NCBI GenBank assembly: GCA_019694555.1
Contig: JAIBBS010000025.1
Span: forward strand, 1-60,167
Reading direction: 5' to 3'
Length of the DNA stretch: 60,167 bases
Source: Nannocystaceae bacterium
GTDB taxonomy: Bacteria > Myxococcota_A > Polyangia > Nannocystales > Nannocystaceae
Of the stretch, positions 1-8,698 are shown one piece after another (position 1 is the stretch's first letter; every line of letters starts with the position of its first letter). The notes under the pieces are model-generated. The model did not search any database. It saw only the letters and a program-made list of their open reading frames with translations, and was not told the DNA's origin. The translations under genes were made by a program, and so were the position numbers.

Positions 1-2
1 GC

Positions 3-359
3 TGGGCGCGCAACCTCGGGGTGCTGCTCGAGCGCGAGTGCCACCTCGGCCGCGTCGCCGATCCGTGGGCCGGTGCGTGGGCGGTCGAGCACGCGACCGC
101 GGCGATGGCCGAGGCCGCGTGGGCGCGCGTGCGTGCGATCGAGGCCGCCGGCGGCCTCGCCGACCCCGCGCTCGTCGCATCGTTGCGGCGCGACGTCGCT
201 GCGACCGCGGCTGCGCGCATCGACGCGGTGCAGCGCGACGCGCTGCCGCTGGTCGGCGTGACGCGACATCGCCCGCCGCAGCCATGCGCCGATCCACCGC
301 CGCCCGAGCCCGGTGTCCTCACGCTGGCGCAGCACGCCGCCGCCGGAGGTGAGCGATGA
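3..359 (+). CDS. mutA: Methylmalonyl-CoA mutase small subunit, C-terminal fragment
   Basis: This is the last 118 or so codons of a gene that begins before the window; the frame is open from base 3. The visible part starts [12 protein letters not shown] and continues with [12 protein letters not shown], the conserved block of the MutA catalytic barrel (family form VADPAGGSWYVE), then helices with A-A-R-I-D-A. The B12-binding domain is degenerate or absent in small subunits, and none is seen here. A GGAGG sequence inside its last codons serves as the ribosome binding site for mutB, whose ATG overlaps this stop (ATGA). The order mutA-mutB-meaB is the standard operon for succinyl-CoA/methylmalonyl-CoA interconversion. 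Confidence 0.88.
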   Translation, partial: WARNLGVLLERECHLGRVADPWAGAWAVEHATAAMAEAAWARVRAIEAAGGLADPALVASLRRDVAATAAARIDAVQRDALPLVGVTRHRPPQPCADPPPPEPGVLTLAQHAAAGGER

Positions 360-2509
360 GCGCGGTCGATCGCCTGCTCGCACTCGACGTCACGACGCTG
401 CTCGCCGCCTGCGATCGCGCCGCACCGGCCGCGGCCCCGGCCGCGACTGCGACCCCCGAGGGCATCGCGGTGCCGTGGCGTCCGCAGGCCGACCTCGACG
501 AGGCCGCGCGGGCCATGCCCGGCCATCCGCCGTACCTGCGCGGGCCCTATCCGACGATGTACCTGCAGCACCCGTGGACGATCCGGCAGTACGCCGGCTT
601 CTCGACCGCGGAGGACAGCAACGCGTTCTACCGCAAGAACCTCGCCGCGGGGCAGATGGGCCTGTCGGTCGCGTTCGACCTCGCGACCCACCGCGGCTAC
701 GACTCCGATCACCCGCGCGTGGTCGGCGACGTCGGCATGGCCGGGGTCGCGATCGACTCGATCCTCGACATGCGCATCCTCTTCGACGGCATCCCGCTCG
801 ATCGCATGAGCGTGTCGATGACCATGAACGGTGCGGTGTTGCCGATCCTGGCGCTGTACGTGGTCGCGGCGCAGGAGCAGGGCGTGGCGCCGGCACAACT
901 CTCGGGGACGATCCAAAACGACATCCTCAAAGAGTTCATGGTCCGCAACACGTTCATCTATCCGCCCGGACCCTCGATGCGGATCGTCGGCGACATCTTC
1001 GCGTACACCGCCGCGAACATGCCCAAGTTCAACAGCATCAGCGTGTCGGGCTATCACATGCAGGAGGCCGGCGCGACCGCCGACATCGAGCTGGCCTACA
1101 CGCTGGCCGATGGCCTCGAGTACGTGCGGACCGGCGTGGCCGCGGGCCTGCCGGTCGATGCCTTCGCGCCGCGGATCTCGTTCTTCTTCGGCATCGGCAT
1201 GGACGTGTTCATGGAGGTCGCCAAGCTCCGCGCGGCGCGGCGGCTGTGGGCCGAGCTCATGCGCGACGCCGGCGCCCGCGATCCGAAGTCGTGGATGCTG
1301 CGCACGCACTGCCAGACCTCGGGCTGGTCGCTGGCCGCGGCGGATCCGTACAACAACGTCGCGCGCACCGCCTTCGAGGCGCTCGCCGCGGTGCTCGGCG
1401 GCACGCAGTCGCTGCACACCAACTCCTTCGACGAGGCGCTCGCGCTGCCGACCGAGCACAGCGCCCGCATCGCCCGCAACACCCAGCTGGTGCTGCAGCT
1501 CGAGAGCGGCGTGACCCAGACCATCGACCCGACCGGCGGCAGCGCGTACGTCGAGTCGCTCACGCAGTCGCTGCTGGCGCGCGCGCGCGTGCACCTGGCC
1601 GAGATCGACGGCATGGGTGGCATGGCCGCCGCGATCGCGCAGGGCATCCCCAAGCTGCGCATCGAAGAGGCCGCCGCGCGCACGCAGGCGCGCATCGACG
1701 CCGGCGAGCAGGTCGTCGTCGGCGTCAACGCGCTGCGGCTCGCGCACGAGCGTGCCCTCGACGTGCTCGCGGTCGACAACGCCGCGGTGCGGGCGTCGCA
1801 GCTGCGACGGCTCGACGAGCTGCGACGCAGCCGCGACGCGAGCGCGGTCGCGAGCTGTCTCGAGCGCTTGCGTGCGGCCGCGCGCAGCGGCGACGGCAAC
1901 CTGCTCGCGCTGTCGATCGAGGCCGCACGTGCACGCGCGACCGTGGGCGAGATCTCGGCCGCGCTCGAGGACGTGTTCGGTCGCCACGAGCCGCGCTCGC
2001 AGGCAGTCGCCGGGGTATACTCGCGAGCGTTGGGCCCGACCGGCACCGCGGCCGCGATTGCGCTCGCGCAGGTGCAGGCGCGCACCGCTGCGTTCGCGGC
2101 GGCGCGCGGACGTCGGCCGCGGCTGTTGGTGGCCAAGATGGGCCAAGACGGCCACGACCGCGGCGCCAAGGTCATCGCGACCGGCTTCGCCGACATGGGC
2201 TTCGATGTCGACGTGGGGCCGCTGTTCGCGACGCCGGAAGAGACCGCACGGCAGGCGGTCGAGAACGACGTGCACGTGATCGGTGTCAGCTCGCTCGCCG
2301 CGGGACACCTGACGCTGGTGCCGGCGCTGCAGCAGGCGCTGGCGGCGCTGGGCCGCGGCGACATCGTGGTGGTGGTCGGCGGCGTGGTGCCGCCGCGCGA
2401 TCACGAGGCGCTGCACGCGATGGGCGTGGCCGCGGTGTTCGGGCCCGGCACGGTGCTGACCGAGGCGGCCGCACGCGTGCTCGACGTGCTCGAGGGCACG
2501 CCGCCGTGA
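356..2509 (+). CDS. mutB: Methylmalonyl-CoA mutase large subunit
   Basis: The 717-residue catalytic subunit isomerises (R)-methylmalonyl-CoA and succinyl-CoA with adenosylcobalamin, in the cytoplasm, for propionyl-CoA use. The N-terminal part is the substrate-binding TIM barrel, with the family signatures [16 protein letters not shown] near residue 65 and [11 protein letters not shown] near residue 320. The C-terminal B12 domain has D598-G-H600-D-R-G, where H600 is the lower cobalt ligand, followed by the GVSSLAAGH and VVGGVVPP strands. The length is normal for the family. The start ATG overlaps the mutA stop and has GGAGG six bases upstream. The stop overlaps the meaB GTG. Confidence 0.97.
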   Translation: MSAVDRLLALDVTTLLAACDRAAPAAAPAATATPEGIAVPWRPQADLDEAARAMPGHPPYLRGPYPTMYLQHPWTIRQYAGFSTAEDSNAFYRKNLAAGQMGLSVAFDLATHRGYDSDHPRVVGDVGMAGVAIDSILDMRILFDGIPLDRMSVSMTMNGAVLPILALYVVAAQEQGVAPAQLSGTIQNDILKEFMVRNTFIYPPGPSMRIVGDIFAYTAANMPKFNSISVSGYHMQEAGATADIELAYTLADGLEYVRTGVAAGLPVDAFAPRISFFFGIGMDVFMEVAKLRAARRLWAELMRDAGARDPKSWMLRTHCQTSGWSLAAADPYNNVARTAFEALAAVLGGTQSLHTNSFDEALALPTEHSARIARNTQLVLQLESGVTQTIDPTGGSAYVESLTQSLLARARVHLAEIDGMGGMAAAIAQGIPKLRIEEAAARTQARIDAGEQVVVGVNALRLAHERALDVLAVDNAAVRASQLRRLDELRRSRDASAVASCLERLRAAARSGDGNLLALSIEAARARATVGEISAALEDVFGRHEPRSQAVAGVYSRALGPTGTAAAIALAQVQARTAAFAAARGRRPRLLVAKMGQDGHDRGAKVIATGFADMGFDVDVGPLFATPEETARQAVENDVHVIGVSSLAAGHLTLVPALQQALAALGRGDIVVVVGGVVPPRDHEALHAMGVAAVFGPGTVLTEAAARVLDVLEGTPP

Positions 2510-3528
2510 CGCCGACGCCGACGCCGGCCGAGCTCGACGCGCTGGCGCAGGCCGTGTGCGCGCACGATCGTGCCGCGCTGGCGCGCGCGATCACCCTGGT
2601 CGAGAGCACCCGCGAGGCCGATCGCGTGGCCGCGGCGGCGTTGCTCTCGCAGCTGCGCGATGCGACGCCGACGGCGAGCCATCGCATCGGCATCTCCGGC
2701 GCGCCCGGGGCGGGCAAGAGCAGCTTCATCGACGCCTTCGGCATGGGCCTCGTCGCCGCGGGGCATCGCGTCGCGGTGCTCGCGGTCGATCCCAGCTCGG
2801 TGCGCAGCGGCGGCAGCATCCTGGGCGACAAGACCCGCATGGCCCAGCTCGCGCGCCACGCCGACGCGTTCATCCGGCCCAGCCCCGCGCAGGGCCTGCT
2901 CGGTGGCGTCGCCCGCCGCACGCGCGAGGTCATCGCGGTGTGCGAGGCCGCCGGCTTCGATCGCATCGTGGTCGAGACCGTCGGCGTGGGCCAGTCCGAG
3001 GTCGAGGTCGCCGAGCTGGTCGACACCGTGGTCGTGCTGCTGCTCGCCGGCGGTGGCGACGAGCTGCAGGGCATCAAGCGCGGCCTGCTCGAGTGCGCCG
3101 ACGTGATCGTCGTGCCCAAGGCCGACGGCGACAACGTCACCGCCGCGCGTCAGGCCGCGGCGGTGTTCCAGCACGCGATCGCGTTCGTGCCGCCGCGCCA
3201 CGCCGACTGGACCGTGCCGGTGTTGACCTGCTCGGCGCACGCGGGCGACGGCATGGCCCAGGTCGCGTCCGCCATCGCGGCCCACCGCGACCATCTGGTC
3301 GCGGCCGGCGGGTTCGCGACGCAGCGGGGGCAGCAGCGCGTGCGGTGGGCCCAGCGAGTGGCCCGCGAGCTGCTGGTCCGGGCATTCGACGAGGATCCGG
3401 CGGTGGCGGAGGAGTTGCGCCACCTCACGCCGGCGATCACCGACGGCGCGGTCGCGGTCGACGACGCGGCCGCGCGACTGCTCGCCCGCTTCCGCCGCGG
3501 CGACGCGGAGACCGTCGGCGGATCCTGA
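2506..3528 (+). CDS. meaB: MeaB/ArgK-type G3E GTPase, mutase chaperone
   Basis: This 340-residue GTPase gates cofactor loading and protects methylmalonyl-CoA mutase from inactivation. The P-loop GAPGAGKS is at residues 65-72. The Mg-binding [20 protein letters not shown] block and the ETVGVGQSE switch follow, and the base-recognition strand reads VVPKADGDN. Translation starts at a GTG that overlaps the mutB stop (GTGA), so the two are coupled. The last six codons (ETVGGS) lie inside the first unit of an intergenic repeat (see 3508-3680), so the extreme C-terminus may be repeat-derived. Confidence 0.95.
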   Translation: MTPTPTPAELDALAQAVCAHDRAALARAITLVESTREADRVAAAALLSQLRDATPTASHRIGISGAPGAGKSSFIDAFGMGLVAAGHRVAVLAVDPSSVRSGGSILGDKTRMAQLARHADAFIRPSPAQGLLGGVARRTREVIAVCEAAGFDRIVVETVGVGQSEVEVAELVDTVVVLLLAGGGDELQGIKRGLLECADVIVVPKADGDNVTAARQAAAVFQHAIAFVPPRHADWTVPVLTCSAHAGDGMAQVASAIAAHRDHLVAAGGFATQRGQQRVRWAQRVARELLVRAFDEDPAVAEELRHLTPAITDGAVAVDDAAARLLARFRRGDAETVGGS

Positions 3529-3680
3529 CCGGCGGCGCTCGCGGAGCTTCCGCTCCATGGACACAGAGACCGTCAGCGGATGCCGACGGTCTCTCGTCGC
3601 GGCGCGACCGGACGCAGAGGCGGTCCCGTGACCGGCTCGGCCGGGCACGGGGAGAGGACGCGGAGCTTGCTCTCCATGGA
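3508..3680 (+). repeat. Dispersed intergenic repeat, copy A
   Basis: A degenerate unit appears twice here and once more at 22744-22854. The block GAGACCGTCGGCGGAT at 3508 (inside meaB) recurs as GAGACCGTCAGCGGAT at 3566. The block GCGGAGCTTCCGCTCCATGG at 3541 recurs as GCGGAGCTTGCTCTCCATGG at 3661. The stretch from 3566 to 3671 aligns over its whole length with the copy at 22 kb; both share CTCTCGTCGCGG, GGCCGGGCACGGGGAG and GGACGCGGAGCTTGCTC. No reading frame is conserved between copies. It resembles a REP/MITE-like non-coding element; no partner transposase is in the window. Confidence 0.75.
3565..3594 (+). terminator. Strong hairpin after meaB
   Basis: A perfect 10-bp stem (AGAGACCGTC / GACGGTCTCT) with a 10-base loop lies 37 bases after the meaB stop, inside repeat copy A. 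There is no T-run. It could end the mut operon transcript or stabilise its 3' end. The 22-kb copy keeps only a weak version of this stem. Confidence 0.45.
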
Positions 3681-3729
3681 TGGAGTCGTGTTGCGCAGCG
3701 GCGGCGCAGCGACGACACTCTAGCCCGCC

Positions 3730-5190
3730 ATGACCATGCGCCGAAGCTTCTCCTTGTCTGCGCTCGCCCTCCTCGCGATCGGTTGCCCCTCGGGCGACGA
3801 CACCGCGACGGGATCCGAGTCGTCGAGCACCGGTGGCGAGAGCGGATCGTCGTCGACGACCGCGACGACCGCCACCACCACCGCGGACACCTCCGGCGGT
3901 AGCAGCTCCGGCGGCGGTTCCTCGTCGGACAGCGGCGTCGACAGCTCGAGCGGCAGCACCGGCGTGGTCAACACCTGCGGCGACGGCGTGCTCGACGAGG
4001 GCGAGGAGTGCGACGACGAGAACACCGACCTCGACGACAACTGCACCGCGATGTGCACGATCCCGTTCGAGATCACGTGGACCACGACGCACAACGGCAG
4101 CGCCAGCAACTTCGACAGCGCCAACGAGGTGTGGCTCGATCCCGACGGCAACGCGATCGTGATCGGCAGCGAGCGCGTCACCGACGAGGGCGCGAACCTG
4201 TGGCTGGCGCAGATCCTCGCCGACGGCACCGAGGGCTGGACCCTGAGCTACAACGGCGCGGACGGGCTCGACGACTTCGGCGCCGCGCTGGCGGTGCTGC
4301 CCGACGGCGACTTCGTGATCGCGGGCAGCGTCGAGACCGAGATGACCGGCGACGACATCCTGCTGGCCCGCATCGACGGCGCCACGCAGATGGTCGAGTG
4401 GGAGGTCGTGGTCGATGGCCCCGGCAGCGGCCCGGGCCAGAACGACGAGGCCGACAGCGCCTCGGACGTCAACGTCGACGCCGACGGCAACATCTACCTC
4501 GCGGGCAACGTGCGCGTCGGACCGCAGAACTGGGACTTCTTCCTGGGCAAGTACGACGACGCCGGCAACGAGCTGTGGACGACGACCTACGACGGCGCCG
4601 CGGGCGGTGGTGACTTCACCCGCACCGTGCTCATCGACGGCGACGGCACCGCGTGGCTGCTCGGCAACGAGGAGCAGAACGACAACAGCGACCTCGGCCT
4701 CGTGCTGGCCTACGACACCGACGGCAACGCCATCGACGCCGACACGCAGACGCTCGACTTCCGCGTCGCCGACATGGCCGTCGACGCCGACGGCAACTTC
4801 GTGGTGGTCGGCGACGGCACCGTGGCCAACACCTTCGAGGACATCATCACGCGCAAGTACGACGCGACCTGGTCGCAGGTCTGGGAAGCCGCGCACGACG
4901 GCGCCGGCAGCAGCGACTTCGCCCGCGGCGTCACCGTCGGCCCCAGCGGCAACGTCTACACCACCGGCGACGCCCAGCGCGTCAACGAGAGCTTCAACGG
5001 CACCATGGTCGCGTACGACGCCGACGGCGCGGCGCTGTGGGGCGACGAGTGGAACCAGATGGATGCCGACCTCGACGACTCCTTCGCGATGGCGGCCGAG
5101 GACGCCGCCGGCGACGTGATCGTGGTCGGATCCGAGACGGTGCTGGGCGAGCAGAGCAACGCGCTGGTGCGCAAGTACCACCCGCTGTGA
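3730..5190 (+). CDS. Lipoprotein with Myxococcus Cys repeat and seven propeller-like repeats
   Basis: The 486-residue product has a signal peptide ending LLAIGC, with the lipid-modified Cys at 19. A Ser/Thr/Gly linker follows to about residue 80, then a CGDGVLDEGEECDD unit of the Myxococcus cysteine-rich type (residues ~82-110). The rest holds seven repeats built on D-x-D-G-N-x-x-V-x-G (for example VDADGNIYLAGN, VDADGNFVVVGD), which suggests a seven-bladed propeller of the SBBP/delta-60 sort. It is probably anchored in the outer membrane. The specific function is unknown. There is no clear Shine-Dalgarno; a CACTCT hexamer lies 8 bases before the ATG. An ATG two codons later is possible. Confidence 0.85.
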   Translation: MTMRRSFSLSALALLAIGCPSGDDTATGSESSSTGGESGSSSTTATTATTTADTSGGSSSGGGSSSDSGVDSSSGSTGVVNTCGDGVLDEGEECDDENTDLDDNCTAMCTIPFEITWTTTHNGSASNFDSANEVWLDPDGNAIVIGSERVTDEGANLWLAQILADGTEGWTLSYNGADGLDDFGAALAVLPDGDFVIAGSVETEMTGDDILLARIDGATQMVEWEVVVDGPGSGPGQNDEADSASDVNVDADGNIYLAGNVRVGPQNWDFFLGKYDDAGNELWTTTYDGAAGGGDFTRTVLIDGDGTAWLLGNEEQNDNSDLGLVLAYDTDGNAIDADTQTLDFRVADMAVDADGNFVVVGDGTVANTFEDIITRKYDATWSQVWEAAHDGAGSSDFARGVTVGPSGNVYTTGDAQRVNESFNGTMVAYDADGAALWGDEWNQMDADLDDSFAMAAEDAAGDVIVVGSETVLGEQSNALVRKYHPL

Positions 5191-5257
5191 TCCGGCGCGT
5201 CGGCGCGGCGCGGCGGCGCGGGAACCAAGCCGCCGCCGCTGCGACTACGCCCTCGAC

Positions 5258-5467
5258 GTGAGCACGCCGCGACGTCGCCCCGGCGACGCCCCTTCGAACG
5301 AAGAGCCCGACCCGCGCGAGTCCGCGCCGGTCGGGCTCGATGCGCGCCTGGTCTGGCTGGGCCAGCGGGTCGCCGGCGCCCAGATGGCGCGGGCGCAGGC
5401 GCGGCTGCTCGAGCGGCTGGGGCTCGCGGCGGCGCCCGTCAGCCCTCGAACAGGGCCCGCGCGATGA
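5258..5467 (+). CDS. Small hypothetical protein
   Basis: A 69-codon GTG-started frame lies 67 bases after the lipoprotein gene. Its third codon positions are almost all G or C for the first 60 codons, as in real genes here. The middle is a possible amphipathic helix (LVWLGQRVAGAQMARAQARL). The last 29 bases overlap the convergent acyl-CoA dehydrogenase gene. No known family is recognised. In this GC-rich context it could still be a chance frame. Confidence 0.33.
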   Translation: MSTPRRRPGDAPSNEEPDPRESAPVGLDARLVWLGQRVAGAQMARAQARLLERLGLAAAPVSPRTGPAR

Positions 5468-6620
5468 CCAGCTTCTGGATCTCGCTGGTGCCCTCGTAGA
5501 TCCGCAGCGCACGGATCTCGCGATAGAGCCGCTCGGTCGGACTGCCCACGGTGACGCCGAGTCCACCCAGGCACTGCACCGCGCGATCGATCACCCGCTG
5601 GGCGCTCTCGGTCGCCTGCAGCTTGGCCAGGGCGCTGTCCTCGGGTCGCGCCTGGCCCTGGTCGCGCAGCGCTGCGGCGCGATAGACCAGCATCTGCGCG
5701 GCGACGTGGTCGGCCGCGACCTCGGCGATCGCGAAGCGCAGGCCCTGCTGTTGCGCCAGCGGCTTGCCGAACTGCACCCGTCGCTGCAGGTGCGCGATGG
5801 CCTCGGCCAGCGCGCGATCGGCAAAGCCGAGCGCCGCGCCGCCGACGGAGATCCGGAACACGTCGAGGGTGGAGAACGCCAGCTTGAGCCCGTCGCCGGG
5901 GGCGCCGAGTCGGTGGGCCTCGGGGATCTCCACGCCGTCGAAGCGCACGGTGCCGATGGGATGGGGCGCGATCACGTGCACGGGTTCGACCGTGAGCCCC
6001 GGCGCGTCGCCGGGCAGCCAGAACGCGCCGTAGCGCGGCTTGCCGCCGTCGCCGGCGTCGCGCTCGCGCGCGAACACGACGTAGCTGTCGGCACACGGCG
6101 CGTTGGAGATGAAGCACTTCTCGCCGTGCAGGCGCACGCCGCCGCCCGGCTGCGGGATCGCGGTGGTGCGCATCGCTGCGACGTCGCTGCCGGCCTCGGG
6201 CTCGGTCAACGCGAACGCGCAGATCCGTCGGCCCGCGACGACCTCGGGCAGCAGCGCGTCGCGCAGCGCGTCGCGGCCACCCAGCGTCACCGCGTAGCTG
6301 CCCAGGCCCTGCATCACGAACGCGCTGTCGAGCGCGCCGCTGCTGCGCGCGAGCCACTGCCGCACCAGGCACAGCGCTGTGGTCTGCAGCTGCGGCGACG
6401 CGCCGCCCCAGCGCGCGGGCACGACGTGGCGCAGCAGCTCGGCGTCGGCCAGGCGCGCGACGTAGGTCCGCGTGGCCGCGACCTCGTCGCGCTCGTCGAC
6501 CGGCGCGTCGGCGAACGCGGCGGCGAAGGCCTCGAGTCGATCCTCGAGCGCGCGCAGCGGCTCGGGATCCCCGGCGATGACGCCCAGGCGGCGGTCGAGG
6601 ACGCGCGGCGCGGCGATCAT
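5439..6620 (-). CDS. Acyl-CoA dehydrogenase family protein
   Basis: The 393-residue FAD enzyme should oxidise an acyl-CoA to the enoyl-CoA and pass electrons to ETF. The FAD/substrate block CAFALTEPEAGSDVAAMRT, the GEKCFISNA strand and the C-terminal IYEGTSEIQ are present; E376 in that motif is the expected catalytic base. The length is normal for the family. It is the last of four overlapping genes (SDR, Rid, crotonase, this); its ATG overlaps the crotonase stop by four bases. The substrate is not evident; the cluster context suggests a ring-derived or branched CoA ester (inference). Confidence 0.92.
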   Translation of the reverse strand: MIAAPRVLDRRLGVIAGDPEPLRALEDRLEAFAAAFADAPVDERDEVAATRTYVARLADAELLRHVVPARWGGASPQLQTTALCLVRQWLARSSGALDSAFVMQGLGSYAVTLGGRDALRDALLPEVVAGRRICAFALTEPEAGSDVAAMRTTAIPQPGGGVRLHGEKCFISNAPCADSYVVFARERDAGDGGKPRYGAFWLPGDAPGLTVEPVHVIAPHPIGTVRFDGVEIPEAHRLGAPGDGLKLAFSTLDVFRISVGGAALGFADRALAEAIAHLQRRVQFGKPLAQQQGLRFAIAEVAADHVAAQMLVYRAAALRDQGQARPEDSALAKLQATESAQRVIDRAVQCLGGLGVTVGSPTERLYREIRALRIYEGTSEIQKLVIARALFEG

Positions 6621-7459
6621 GGGTACCGCCAGTTCGGACCGCGGCCGGCCTTCCACGCCTCGTGGGCCTCGCGGAAATCGGGGTGCTGCATGCACAGCGT
6701 CTGCGCCTGGGCCTCGGCCTCGATCGCGGCGGCGAGGCCCAGCTCGAGCTCGGCGCCCAGCATCTGCTTGGTCATGCGCAGCGCGAAGTGGGGCCCGGCG
6801 GCGAGCTGGGCCGCGAGCGTGAACGCGGCCTGGTCGACCTGCTGCGGATCGTCGTCGTCGACCACGCGCGTGGCCAGGCCGATGCGCTCGCAGCGTTCGG
6901 CGTACACGCGATCGCCGAGCATGAGGATCTCGCTGGCGTGGCCCAGGCCCACCACCTTGGGCAACAGCCAGCTCGCGCCCATGTCGGCGCCGGACAGGCC
7001 CACCTGCGGGAACAGGAACGCGAAGAACGACTTGCGGCCCATCACGCGCAGGTCGCTGGCCAGGGCCATCACCGCACCGGCGCCGGCGGCGACGCGCTTG
7101 ATGCTGGCGACGATCGGCAGCTGGCACCGCCGCATCGCGGCGATCAGCTCGCCGGTCATGCGCGTGAACTCGAGCAGGCCCGCGGTGTCGCGCGCGAACA
7201 AGTGGCCGATGATGTCCTCGACGTCGCCGCCGGAGCAGAAGGCCTTGCCGCGCCCCTGCAGCACCAGCGCGCGCGCGCCCTCGGGCGCCGCCGCGCGGCG
7301 ATCGATCACGGCGAACAGATCCGCGAGCTCGCGGTAGACCGCGAAGGTCAGCGCGTTGTAGCGGTCGGGGCGATCGAGCGTGATGATGCCGACGTGATCG
7401 CGCTCTTCGTAGTGGAAGTGGCGGGGCTGGGGCAGCGGCAGCGGTTCGCGATGGCTCAT
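6617..7459 (-). CDS. Crotonase-fold protein lacking both hydratase glutamates
   Basis: This 280-residue enoyl-CoA hydratase/isomerase-superfamily protein has the usual start (VGIITLDRPDRYNALT), the GKAFCSGGDV oxyanion segment and GADMGASWLLPKVVG. In classical crotonase one catalytic Glu lies in GGGxELA and the other in PEIxLG. Here those positions read GAGAVMALA and PQVGL, so Glu is replaced by Val and Gln. The Asp in GADMG falls where MenB-like and ring-cleaving relatives carry an acidic residue. The reaction is therefore probably not simple hydration. The ATG overlaps the Rid-gene stop (ATGA) and the stop overlaps the dehydrogenase start. Confidence 0.9.
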   Translation of the reverse strand: MSHREPLPLPQPRHFHYEERDHVGIITLDRPDRYNALTFAVYRELADLFAVIDRRAAAPEGARALVLQGRGKAFCSGGDVEDIIGHLFARDTAGLLEFTRMTGELIAAMRRCQLPIVASIKRVAAGAGAVMALASDLRVMGRKSFFAFLFPQVGLSGADMGASWLLPKVVGLGHASEILMLGDRVYAERCERIGLATRVVDDDDPQQVDQAAFTLAAQLAAGPHFALRMTKQMLGAELELGLAAAIEAEAQAQTLCMQHPDFREAHEAWKAGRGPNWRYP

Positions 7460-7863
7460 GGTGACTCCGGCAGCACGGCGAGGCCCTGGATCTCGACCTG
7501 GGCGCGGTCCTCGACCAGCGCCGAGACCTCGACCAGCGCCATGGCGGGATAGTGGCGGCCCAGCAGCGCGCGCCAGCTCTCACCCAGGGCCTTGGTCGCG
7601 GCGAGGTAGCGCCGCTTGTCGGTGACGAACACCGTCAACGAGACGAGCGCGCTGGCGTCGCCCCCGGCGGCGCGCACCACCTGCAGCACGTTGGCGAGGC
7701 ACTGGTGGAACTGCTCGGCGAAGTCGTCCGACACGATGCGCTGCTGCGCGTCCCAGGCGATCTGTCCCGCGATGGCCAGCAGCTCGCCGCGCGCGGCCAT
7801 GCCGTTGCTGTAGCCGCGCGGCGCGGTCCATTCGGGCGGTTGCACGACTCTGGGTGTGGTCAC
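7456..7863 (-). CDS. Rid (YjgF/YER057c/UK114) family protein
   Basis: A 135-residue single-domain Rid protein; family members hydrolyse reactive imines/enamines as homotrimers. The fold signature GQIAWDAQQRIVSDDFAEQ and the C-terminal VEIQGLAVL strand fit. The arginine that defines the RidA subgroup (family P-A-R-S-x-V-E-V) is replaced by Met in PAMALVEV, so it is not expected to act as a classical 2-aminoacrylate deaminase. It starts at a GTG that overlaps the SDR stop (GTGA) and ends overlapping the crotonase ATG. In known anthranilate-CoA clusters a Rid protein sits next to SDR, crotonase and acyl-CoA dehydrogenase genes (established association; applied here by inference). Confidence 0.88.
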   Translation of the reverse strand: MTTPRVVQPPEWTAPRGYSNGMAARGELLAIAGQIAWDAQQRIVSDDFAEQFHQCLANVLQVVRAAGGDASALVSLTVFVTDKRRYLAATKALGESWRALLGRHYPAMALVEVSALVEDRAQVEIQGLAVLPESP

Positions 7864-8657
7864 AGCGTGGTCTCCCCGCCATCTTGCGCGATGGCCTGGC
7901 CATGGATGGTCGCGGCCGCGTCGCCGACCAGGAACGCGACCAGGGCCGCGACCTCCTCGGGCGTGACGAGCCGCTGCAGCGGCGAGAAGCGGGCCAGCTC
8001 CGCGCGGGCGGTGGCCTCGTCCTTGCCGGTGCGCGTGGCGATGTGGGCGGCGGCGTGCTTGACGATGTCGGTGTCGACGAAGCCGGGGCAGACCGCGTTG
8101 ATGGTGACGCCCTTGTCGGCGTACTCCGCCGCGAGCGCGCGCATCAGCGCGACCACGCCGCCCTTGCTGGCCGAGTACGCGGCGGTGTAGCGGTAGCCCT
8201 TGAGCGCGGCGGTCGACGCGACGAAGACCACGCGGCCGCGGCCGCGACGGGCCATCTTCGGCACCAGCGCGCGGCTGAGCACGAACGGCGCCTCGAGGTT
8301 GACCGCCAGCACCTCCGACCAGATCGCATCGTCGGTGCGGTGCAGCGGGGCCGAGGGCGCGACGCCGGCGTTGCACACCAGCACGTCGACGCCCTCGGGC
8401 GCGTGCTGCTGCAGCGCGGCGAGCAGCGCCTCGCGACCGGCCGCGTGGTCGAGCGACGCGGCCAGCTCCGCGACGACGTGGGCACCGGCGTGGCGCGCTG
8501 CGGCGGCGGTGTCCGCGAGCGCCTCGCGGGTGCGCGCGGTGAGCAGCAGATCGCAGCGGGGTGCCAGCGCGACGGCGATCGCCGCGCCGATGCCACGGCT
8601 GGCACCGGTCACGAGCGCCAGCGGGCGCGCAGCATCGGGGTTCGGGGTCGCGGCCAT
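7860..8657 (-). CDS. Short-chain dehydrogenase/reductase
   Basis: A 265-residue classical SDR, likely acting as an NAD(P)-dependent 3-hydroxyacyl-CoA dehydrogenase or ketoreductase in this cluster. The cofactor motif TGASRGIG is at residues 17-24, CNAG at 95-98, and the catalytic S148, Y161 and K165 (YSASK) are all present. The C-terminus ends with the family GQAIAQDGGETTL. It is the first gene of the four-gene operon. A TAGACT hexamer lies 14 bases before the ATG. The upstream glycosyltransferase gene on the same strand ends 41 bases away. Confidence 0.93.
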   Translation of the reverse strand: MAATPNPDAARPLALVTGASRGIGAAIAVALAPRCDLLLTARTREALADTAAAARHAGAHVVAELAASLDHAAGREALLAALQQHAPEGVDVLVCNAGVAPSAPLHRTDDAIWSEVLAVNLEAPFVLSRALVPKMARRGRGRVVFVASTAALKGYRYTAAYSASKGGVVALMRALAAEYADKGVTINAVCPGFVDTDIVKHAAAHIATRTGKDEATARAELARFSPLQRLVTPEEVAALVAFLVGDAAATIHGQAIAQDGGETTL

Positions 8658-8671
8658 GCGTGGGCGCGCGC

Positions 8672-8677
8672 AGTCTA
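8672..8677 (-). promoter_or_regulatory. Putative -10 of the SDR-Rid-crotonase-dehydrogenase operon
   Basis: TAGACT on the minus strand, 14 bases before the SDR ATG, predicts a leader of only about seven bases. No good -35 is seen. Confidence 0.4.
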
Positions 8678-8698
8678 CCGCGCGGACCCATCGCGCGG

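Noticed and set aside
2401..5181. A 926-codon minus-strand frame across meaB and the first lipoprotein gene
   Set aside because: It runs opposite two real genes and crosses the intergenic repeat. Its sequence is a complement artefact without domains.
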